Shown one piece after another: positions 5,990 to 10,094 of a stretch of 10,094 nucleotides of DNA (position 1 is the stretch's first letter; each line of letters starts with the position of its first letter). The translations under genes were made by a program, and so were the position numbers. The notes under the pieces were generated by a model that was not told where the DNA came from, did not search any database, and saw only the letters and a program-made list of their open reading frames with translations. Origin of the DNA: Candidatus Kaiserbacteria bacterium RIFCSPHIGHO2_02_FULL_54_11b (lineage in GTDB: Bacteria > Patescibacteriota > Minisyncoccia > Phycocordibacterales > UBA2100); the NCBI GenBank assembly GCA_001781275.1, contig MFLH01000008.1, positions 4,159 through 14,252 on the forward strand, in the 5' to 3' direction.

Positions 5990-6071
5990 TGGGCCAGGTG
6001 GGCATCGAACCCACATCCCTTGCGGGACACGATCTTAAGTCGTGCGCGTATACCAATTCCGCCACTGGCCC
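5990..6071 (-). tRNA. tRNA-Leu(UAA)
   Basis: An 82-nt leucine tRNA on the minus strand. Acceptor GGGCCAG pairs with CTGGCCC; anticodon stem CACGA/TCGTG with loop CTTAAGA gives UAA (plus strand 6035-6037); long variable arm TCCCGCAAGGGAT; T arm GTGGG TTCGATG CCCAC; discriminator A. The following bases are CCG rather than CCA, so the 3' end is completed after transcription. Confidence 0.96.
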
Positions 6072-6091
6072 ATACGTTGCAAAGCAACGTG

Positions 6092-6163
6092 AGGCCACGG
6101 CGGGACTCGAACCCGCGCATAAGAGTTTTGCAGACTCCCGCGTTACCCCTTCGCCACGTGGCC
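6092..6163 (-). tRNA. tRNA-Cys(GCA)
   Basis: A 72-nt cysteine tRNA on the minus strand. Acceptor GGCCACG pairs with CGTGGCC; anticodon stem GGAGT/ACTCT with loop CTGCAAA gives GCA (plus strand 6129-6131); T arm GCGGG TTCGAGT CCCGC; discriminator U, the identity base for cysteine tRNA. CCA is not encoded. It lies 20 bases upstream of tRNA-Leu(UAA), and a broken copy of its 5' part lies just beyond it. Confidence 0.96.
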
Positions 6164-6199
6164 GTGTACGTACAAACGATGAGCGTCTACCTATGACCA

Positions 6200-6253
6200 C
6201 GCATAAGACAAAGGAAACGATTGCGCAGACTCGCACCCCTTCGCCACGTGGCC
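6200..6253 (-). pseudogene. Partial, rearranged copy of tRNA-Cys
   Basis: The 19 bases ACCCCTTCGCCACGTGGCC at 6235-6253 are identical to the 5' end of tRNA-Cys (plus strand 6145-6163), exactly 90 bases away. GCAGACTC (6225-6232) and CGCATAAGA (6200-6208) also match the anticodon and variable regions in the same order, but bases are lost in the D arm and about 16 are inserted near the anticodon. The T arm and 3' acceptor strand are missing, so it cannot be a working tRNA. Confidence 0.75.
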
Positions 6254-6277
6254 ACGTTTCGAACGCCCAACGGGCCA

Positions 6278-6286
6278 ACTATACCA
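6278..6286 (-). promoter_or_regulatory. Extended -10 for the tRNA-Cys / tRNA-Leu(UAA) unit
   Basis: On the minus strand TGG followed by TATAGT: an extended -10 (TGn) with 5 of 6 bases to consensus, starting right after the rbfA stop (6287-6289). The -35 is weak. Transcription would begin near 6271 and run through the tRNA-Cys remnant before the intact tRNAs. Confidence 0.5.
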
Positions 6287-6616
6287 TCACTTTCTCGTTA
6301 ATTCATCGATACGCTGGCGATTTTTCTCGCCTAAGTCTATAGCGAAGTCCACTATAGGAATTGGGTGGAGGCGGCTCTGCTTCTTGATGTACGCGCGGAA
6401 ATCGCTCCGCGCGCGCTTGGTAAACTTAAGAGCCTGTTCTTCCATGGTTTGCGGAAGGACCGATATAAAGACCGTCACCTCTTTGAGAGTAGGAGATATC
6501 TCGGCGTGCGTCACAGTAATAAGCGCTTTGACGCTCGACTCGCGCGCGAGGAATTCACCCGCCATGTGCGCGAGTTCTTGAGAAACTTGTATCTGACGTT
6601 TTGATTCCATAAGCAT
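6287..6616 (-). CDS. rbfA: Ribosome-binding factor A
   Basis: A 109-aa protein of the RbfA family, a single KH-like domain protein that binds the 30S subunit and helps mature the 5' end of 16S rRNA. Family features are an N-terminal helix with ISQELAxM-like residues (QVSQELAHMAG), the strand ALITVTHAEISPTLKEVTVFISV (31-53), in which the family shows 'ItrVevspDl..AkVyvSv', and the C-terminal LHPIPIVDFAIDLG (82-95) that matches the 'R..P.L.F..D' segment. Length is normal (about 110-130 aa). It starts with ATG overlapping the infB stop codon (TAATG at 6614-6618), so translation is coupled. The infB-rbfA order is widely conserved in bacteria. A second ATG two codons later is possible. Confidence 0.92.
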   Translation of the reverse strand: MLMESKRQIQVSQELAHMAGEFLARESSVKALITVTHAEISPTLKEVTVFISVLPQTMEEQALKFTKRARSDFRAYIKKQSRLHPIPIVDFAIDLGEKNRQRIDELTRK

Positions 6617-8124
6617 TATTCCATCGACGTGTTGAATCCCTCGAGCGTGTCACCTTGCAGGATCTCAAAGGATGCGTTGATTTGCGCGCCGAATTCGCGG
6701 CCCTCCTCGATACGACTCACGTCTTGTTTGTTGCTCTGGATATTCTTTACCTTGCCGACGCCGACTTCTTCCGCACGTCGCATCACACGCACCAAGCTCC
6801 CGCGCTCGAGAAAACCTTCCGAGACTTTGCCACCGACGACGCGTTCGTCCTTGCGACTACCGAATTGTTTAAGCACTTTCGCTTTGCCTGTCACCATCTC
6901 CACTCTGCGCTTCGGCGCGGACTCTTCCAAAAGCTCCTCAAGCCGCTCGGTCAGCTTGTAAATGATAGTAAATGTCTCGATGCGGATGCCGTGCTGAAGT
7001 GCCAAGGCTGCTGCGGGAGCGTCAACGCCGACGTTAAATCCAATGACAACCGCAGGCACGTCGCTCGCTATCGCCGCTTTCACGTCATTTTCGGAAACGG
7101 TACCGATGCCGGATTGTACGACGCGGACCCGCTTGTACTCCGTGCCCAATTTTGGCACCTCCTGCTCGATCGCTTCAAGCGAGCCGGAAGCGTCGGCGCG
7201 GATGATGACAGGCATTGAGAACGGCCCCACCTCGCCTTCCGCCAGTGGCTCTTGCGATGGGATGCTCGTCTTTCCGGCGATGGGTGCGGGGCGGGCGGCT
7301 TCGGCCTCGCGCTTGTTTTTATATGCATGGAATTCCTCGCCCACCTGCGGTAGCTCATCGAATCCGATAAGCTGCACCGGAGTCGAAAAGGTCGCCTCGC
7401 GGAGCGTCTTTCCCGCGGTGCTCTCCATAATCCGCACGGGAGCGATGGCGCGTCCTGCAAGAACTGCCATGCCGGAGCGCACCGTGCCATCGCGGATGAT
7501 GAGCGTCGCGGCAAGCCCTCTTTTTTGATCCCGGTGCGCTTCGATGACGTATCCGTGTGCCGGTACGCTCGCATCGCCGGTGAATCCTTCTATTTCGGCA
7601 ACAAGCAAGATCAGGTCCAGTAGTTCCTCGACGCCGGTTCCGACTTTTGCCGAAATAGCTGCCCACGGGATTTCACCCCCGTACTTTTCGAGATATACGC
7701 CTTCGTCAAGAAGTGTCCGTATCGTTCGCTCTTGGTCGGCATTCGGTTTGTCTATCTTGTTGATGGCGACGATGAAAGGAGTCTTCGCGTCGCGAATGCT
7801 TTTGAGCGCTTCCAGTGTTTGCGCCTTTACACCATCGTCCGCCGCCACGACCAGAATCGCGATATCAGCCGCAGAGGCGCCGCGTGCGCGGATGGCACTG
7901 AATGCTGCGTGCCCCGGCGTGTCAATAAAGGTGATGCGTTTTTTCTCACCGTTTTTCTCACGTTCTACCTCATAGGCGGCGACATGTTGCGTGATACCAC
8001 CGGCCTCGCCTGCGACGACGTTTGCTTTGCGGATGAAATCGAGGAGCGTGGATTTGCCGTGATCAACGTGTCCCAAGACTGCCACAATAGGCGGACGCTC
8101 GACTGTTTGTGCAGGTTTGGACAT
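6616..8124 (-). CDS. infB: Translation initiation factor IF-2, compact form
   Basis: A 502-aa GTPase that brings initiator fMet-tRNA to the 30S subunit. GTP-binding motifs are complete: G1 GHVDHGKST (18-26), switch region GGITQHVAAYEV (42-53), G3 DTPGH (68-72), G4 NKID (122-125) and G5 SAK (158-160). Domains II, III and the fMet-tRNA-binding domain IV follow, ending normally. The protein begins only 17 residues before the P-loop, so it lacks the long N-terminal domains of most bacterial IF-2. This is as expected for the minimal form in Patescibacteria. The ATG at 8124 is chosen because the longer open frame to 8544 runs through the palindrome and deep into the divergent cysteine desulfurase gene. 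It is coupled to rbfA by a 1-base stop/start overlap. Very sure of identity. Confidence 0.97.
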   Translation of the reverse strand: MSKPAQTVERPPIVAVLGHVDHGKSTLLDFIRKANVVAGEAGGITQHVAAYEVEREKNGEKKRITFIDTPGHAAFSAIRARGASAADIAILVVAADDGVKAQTLEALKSIRDAKTPFIVAINKIDKPNADQERTIRTLLDEGVYLEKYGGEIPWAAISAKVGTGVEELLDLILLVAEIEGFTGDASVPAHGYVIEAHRDQKRGLAATLIIRDGTVRSGMAVLAGRAIAPVRIMESTAGKTLREATFSTPVQLIGFDELPQVGEEFHAYKNKREAEAARPAPIAGKTSIPSQEPLAEGEVGPFSMPVIIRADASGSLEAIEQEVPKLGTEYKRVRVVQSGIGTVSENDVKAAIASDVPAVVIGFNVGVDAPAAALALQHGIRIETFTIIYKLTERLEELLEESAPKRRVEMVTGKAKVLKQFGSRKDERVVGGKVSEGFLERGSLVRVMRRAEEVGVGKVKNIQSNKQDVSRIEEGREFGAQINASFEILQGDTLEGFNTSME

Positions 8125-8158
8125 ATGCGTAAAGAAGTGCCATAGGGCAATTTTGTGC

Positions 8159-8164
8159 AGTATA
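8159..8164 (-). promoter_or_regulatory. -10 element for infB-rbfA
   Basis: TATACT on the minus strand (5 of 6), 3 bases outside the palindrome at 8168-8201, giving a leader of about 28 bases. The TTGCAA at the palindrome centre, with a 15-base spacer, is the only -35-like hexamer. Confidence 0.45.
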
Positions 8165-8167
8165 CGC

Positions 8168-8201
8168 GCCGCGCGCGCCTTTTGCAAAAGGCGCGCGCGG
8201 C
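8168..8201. promoter_or_regulatory. 34-bp perfect palindrome between divergent infB and cysteine desulfurase
   Basis: Every base pairs with its mirror: GCCGCGCGCGCCTTTTG (8168-8184) is followed by its exact reverse complement (8185-8201). The centre is TTTTGCAAAA and the arms are alternating GC. Outward -10-like hexamers lie just outside both ends, TATACT on minus and TACACT on plus, each 15 bases from a shared central TTGCAA. Neither transcript should include it, so it is more likely a DNA operator or dispersed repeat than a terminator. Confidence 0.65.
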
Positions 8202-8202
8202 A

Positions 8203-8208
8203 TACACT
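8203..8208 (+). promoter_or_regulatory. -10 element for the cysteine desulfurase gene (leaderless type)
   Basis: TACACT (4 of 6) just outside the palindrome, 6 bases before the ATG at 8215, so the mRNA should begin at or near the start codon. The GAGAGG between them has Shine-Dalgarno character but would mostly be untranscribed. Confidence 0.42.
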
Positions 8209-8214
8209 GAGAGG

Positions 8215-9420
8215 ATGTTCGGATTCAAGAAACCCTTCTTCGCCAAGGCTATGAAGGGCAGGCCCATCTACCTCGACTATGCGAGCGCAACACCCGTGCA
8301 TCCGAAAGCCCTGCAAGCCCTCAACAAGACGATACACATGTTCGCGAATCCTGGCGGGCTTCACGCGGAGGCTGTGGCGGCCAAGCGTGTGCTCGATGAT
8401 GCTCGTGAGCGGATCGCGGCGCATCTCGGATGCAAAGCCCGCGAGATCATTTTTACCTCCGGCCTCACCGAGGCCAACAACATCGCGCTCATAGGGCTCG
8501 CGCGGTCGCTTGAGCTCCAAAAGCGTTCTCTCAAAGATACGCACTGGATCGTGAGCTCAATAGAACACTCGTCCGTTTTGGAATGTTTTTCAGAGATTGA
8601 GCGCATGGGCGGCACCATTTCGCATGTGGAGCCTGATGCAAAAGGAATCGTTCGTGCCGAACGTGTTGCCGAACTTCTGAAACCAACCACTGTCGCAGTG
8701 TCCGTCGGCTGGGGCAACAACGAGATCGGCACGGTGCAGCCCCTTTCGGCAATCGCGCTTGTGCTGCGCGCCCACGAGAAGAAATACAATACGAGCGTTA
8801 TCCTTCACAGCGATGCAGGGCAAGCGCCACTCTATCGCTCGCCACAGGTTCACTCGCTCGGGGTCGACCTGTTTAGTCTTGGCTCGGGCAAGCTCTACGG
8901 TCCGCGCGGGATCGGCGCCCTCTACGTTTCAAACAAAGTATCTCTCGCTCCCATTATATTCGGCGGCGGGCAGGAAAGGGGACTGCGTAGTGGCACCGAA
9001 GACGTGGCACTTGCCGCAGGATTTGCCGCGGCGTTTGATGTGATCACGATTGAGCGTGAAGCGGAGGCGAAACGTTTGCAGAAGTTGCGCGACGATTTCG
9101 CGAGCGAAATCGTCGCGCATATTCCAAGCGTTGTCATCAATAGTGACCTCAAACACACTTTGCCGCATATGCTCAACGTATCAATTCCGGGCGAGCGGAC
9201 AGGGGAGTACCTCGCGCTCCAGCTCGATCACGCGGGCATATCACTCTCCACAAAAAGTGCGTGCGATGAGGGCAACAAAGCTTCGCACGTTGTTGCCGCC
9301 CTCGGCGGCCCCGAGTGGCGTGCGATAAATACCCTGCGTTTTTCGTTGGGACGAAATACAAGTGCCTCGGAGTTAAAGAAGACTATAAATACACTACAAC
9401 TGTTGATTGCCAAGAAATAA
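8215..9420 (+). CDS. Cysteine desulfurase, NifS/IscS type
   Basis: A 401-aa PLP enzyme that takes sulfur from cysteine as an enzyme-bound persulfide for Fe-S clusters and tRNA thiolation. Family features are YLDYASATPVHP (19-30), NPGGLH (45-50), FTSGLTEANN (80-89), His118 in IEHSSVL, Asn169 in WGNNEIGT, Asp200 and Gln203 in SDAGQAPLY, the PLP lysine Lys226 in SLGSGKLYGPRGIGALY, ERGLRSGTED (254-263) and the persulfide Cys350 in TKSACDEG. Length is typical (about 380-405 aa). One oddity: the residue before the lysine is Gly where IscS has His. The ATG at 8215 is chosen; an in-frame start at 8155 would read through the palindrome. No iscU or thiolase partner is in view, so the sulfur acceptor is unknown. 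The gene is divergent from infB. Confidence 0.93.
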   Translation: MFGFKKPFFAKAMKGRPIYLDYASATPVHPKALQALNKTIHMFANPGGLHAEAVAAKRVLDDARERIAAHLGCKAREIIFTSGLTEANNIALIGLARSLELQKRSLKDTHWIVSSIEHSSVLECFSEIERMGGTISHVEPDAKGIVRAERVAELLKPTTVAVSVGWGNNEIGTVQPLSAIALVLRAHEKKYNTSVILHSDAGQAPLYRSPQVHSLGVDLFSLGSGKLYGPRGIGALYVSNKVSLAPIIFGGGQERGLRSGTEDVALAAGFAAAFDVITIEREAEAKRLQKLRDDFASEIVAHIPSVVINSDLKHTLPHMLNVSIPGERTGEYLALQLDHAGISLSTKSACDEGNKASHVVAALGGPEWRAINTLRFSLGRNTSASELKKTINTLQLLIAKK

Positions 9421-9435
9421 AGCAAGGAGTATTGT
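9407..9435 (+). promoter_or_regulatory. Candidate promoter of the 9453 small ORF
   Basis: -35 TTGCCA (9407-9412, 5 of 6), 17-base spacer, -10 TATTGT (9430-9435, 4 of 6). It lies across the end of the cysteine desulfurase gene and would place the 5' end at about 9442, next to the strong Shine-Dalgarno. Confidence 0.45.
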
Positions 9436-9440
9436 TTTGG

Positions 9441-9446
9441 AGGAGG
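9441..9446 (+). promoter_or_regulatory. Strong Shine-Dalgarno for the 9453 small ORF
   Basis: AGGAGG, 6 bases before the ATG at 9453: the best ribosome binding site in the window, which decides the start. Most other genes here have weak or no such site. Confidence 0.8.
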
Positions 9447-9452
9447 TGCAAC

Positions 9453-9623
9453 ATGAGAATGGTTCTCATCGTCGTTGGAAGCGTCATCTGCGCCGGGACA
9501 GTCGGAGCAATCGGTGCGGCGGAATTTGCCGACCTCCACACCAACTGGCTTGCCCTTGCGCCTTTTTCTGGGGTGTTTGGAAGCCAAGCTGTCGTCACAG
9601 GCATTCTGCTCAAGTTTGTCTGA
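9453..9623 (+). CDS. 56-aa two-helix membrane protein
   Basis: An unrecognised 56-aa protein. Residues 3-22 (rich in Val, Ile, Gly and Ala) and 32-53 form two hydrophobic segments joined by a short polar turn (EFADLHTN), which suggests a helical hairpin in the membrane. The start is fixed by AGGAGG six bases upstream; the same frame extends to 9315 only by overlapping the cysteine desulfurase gene. It is 32 bases after that gene and is closed by a strong terminator 9 bases after its stop, so it is probably expressed either on its own or at the end of the nifS-type transcript. Similar tiny two-helix proteins include toxins, transport subunits and regulators of membrane enzymes, but nothing here singles one out. 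The start and terminator support it being a real gene. Confidence 0.68.
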   Translation: MRMVLIVVGSVICAGTVGAIGAAEFADLHTNWLALAPFSGVFGSQAVVTGILLKFV

Positions 9624-9632
9624 GTGCCACAA

Positions 9633-9673
9633 CCACCGCGTCGATTCGTATTCGACGCGGTGGCTTGCTTTTT
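9633..9673 (+). terminator. Rho-independent terminator
   Basis: A perfect 12-bp stem, CCACCGCGTCGA (9633-9644) with TCGACGCGGTGG (9652-9663), loop TTCGTAT, followed by CTTGC and five T. It ends transcription after the 9453 gene. Confidence 0.92.
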
Positions 9674-9692
9674 AGATGTTTCGTACTATAAA
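9665..9692 (+). promoter_or_regulatory. Candidate promoter of the 9699 gene (leaderless type)
   Basis: -35 TTGCTT (9665-9670, 3 of 6, shared with the terminator tail), 16-base spacer, -10 TATAAA (9687-9692, 5 of 6). The ATG at 9699 is 6 bases after the -10. Confidence 0.45.
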
Positions 9693-9698
9693 GATGAC

Positions 9699-10094
9699 AT
9701 GAACATGGAGCAACTCTCAAAATCCCAAATTGTCCTCCTCACGCTCCTCGTTTCGTTCGTCACATCGATCGCGACCGGCATCGTTACCGTCTCTCTCATG
9801 GATCAGGCGCCGCCGGTTGTGGCACAGACGGTGAATCGCATTGTCGAGCGCACAGTTGAAAAAGTCACTCCCGCAAGTCTTACTGCTGCGACCGGCATTA
9901 TCCAAGAGAAGACCATTATCGTCAAAGAGGCCGATCTTATCTCGCAGGCGCTTGCGCGCGCGAATCCGTCGGTCGTGCGCATATTCACCACAAGCTCGAG
10001 TAGCCCGGCGTTTTTGGGGATGGGTATCGTTATCGATGCTGCAGGCACGATCGTGAGCGATTCAAATGCTTTTGATACGGACGTCGGCATCGCA
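9699..10094 (+). CDS. HtrA/trypsin-like membrane-anchored protein, N-terminal part (runs off right edge)
   Basis: The first 132 residues of a longer protein; the frame is open to the end of the window. A membrane helix at about 10-34 (IVLLTLLVSFVTSIATGIVTV) is followed by a polar, helix-prone stalk (38-85), then ARANPSVVRIF (86-96) and LGMGIVIDAAGTIVS (106-120). This is the start of an HtrA/DegP-like trypsin domain, where the family reads 'PSVV.I...GSGfVid..GyIvTN.HVV'. At the position of the catalytic His in TNxHVV this protein has SDSNAF with Asn123. If the rest is likewise altered, it would be a pseudo-protease. The catalytic Asp and Ser would lie beyond the window. The ATG at 9699 is chosen; a second ATG two codons later is possible, and an ATG at 9694 meets a stop at once. 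Fold call is good; activity is open. Confidence 0.75.
   Translation, partial: MNMEQLSKSQIVLLTLLVSFVTSIATGIVTVSLMDQAPPVVAQTVNRIVERTVEKVTPASLTAATGIIQEKTIIVKEADLISQALARANPSVVRIFTTSSSSPAFLGMGIVIDAAGTIVSDSNAFDTDVGIA

Noticed and set aside
6145..6253. Attachment-site pair of an integrated element at tRNA-Cys
   Set aside because: The repeat is the tRNA 5' end, the copies are only 90 bases apart, and no integrase gene lies between them.
5868..6278. Minus-strand frame of 136 aa covering tRNA-Leu(UAA) and tRNA-Cys
   Set aside because: Translated tRNA sequence, a typical false ORF.
8168..8201. Bidirectional terminator
   Set aside because: The flanking genes point away from each other and start outside it, so nothing needs terminating; no flanking T-runs.
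8155..8214. Earlier in-frame start of the cysteine desulfurase at 8155
   Set aside because: It would translate the palindrome into RRARLLQKARA-type sequence and lies upstream of the likely promoter.
8125..8544. N-terminal extension of IF-2 in the open frame to 8544
   Set aside because: It runs antisense through the cysteine desulfurase start and the palindrome and has no IF-2 similarity; ATG 8124 precedes the G domain properly.
1..10094. CRISPR array, rRNA, transposase or phage genes
   Set aside because: No regularly spaced repeats, rRNA motifs or mobile-element proteins were seen on either strand.

Overview
The window looks like chromosome from a Patescibacteria (CPR) genome, most likely a Parcubacteria-type lineage. 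This is inferred from gene content and style, not from a marker-gene search. The clues are a compact IF-2 with almost no N-terminal extension, a string of small TrbC/VirB2-like membrane proteins beside an orphan solute-binding-type protein, a CofE-like ligase with no other F420 gene in view, very tight spacing, and several promoters placed so that the start codon is at or near the predicted 5' end of the mRNA. The standard bacterial code fits. Most of the window is fairly GC-rich, with one clearly AT-rich gene at 5480-5974.

Left part, plus strand (1-3886): the end of a SAM-dependent methyltransferase, a membrane-anchored solute-binding-type protein, then five small envelope proteins. The first five genes (to 2953) form a tight run with two ATGA overlaps. 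A palindromic, three-way-junction-like element (2966-3034) separates them from the fourth small protein (3133). The fifth (3572) seems to have its own promoter. Small proteins 2, 4 and 5 share an MVS(I/V)WGI-type motif and are paralogs. Proteins 1 and 3 are more distant members of the same general architecture, a pilin- or pore-like secreted small protein.

Middle part, minus strand (3906-6286): a 113-aa unknown gene with a clear terminator, tRNA-Leu(UAG), tRNA-Lys(CUU), a CofE-like ligase, a membrane-anchored transglutaminase-like protein in the AT-rich patch, tRNA-Leu(UAA), tRNA-Cys(GCA), and a broken partial copy of tRNA-Cys lying between the tRNA-Cys gene and its likely promoter.

Right part: rbfA and infB (minus) are an overlapping translation pair. 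They face away from a NifS/IscS-type cysteine desulfurase (plus) across a perfect 34-bp palindrome that has outward-facing -10-like elements just outside each end. Downstream on plus are a 56-aa two-helix membrane protein with the strongest Shine-Dalgarno in the window, a 12-bp-stem terminator, and the start of an HtrA/trypsin-like protein. Its position for the catalytic His appears to be Asn, so it may be a pseudo-protease.

No rRNA, CRISPR array, transposase or phage gene was seen. The points most worth follow-up are the small membrane protein family, the infB/nifS palindrome, the tRNA-Cys remnant, the 2966-3034 element, the leaderless promoter pattern and the altered HtrA-like domain.
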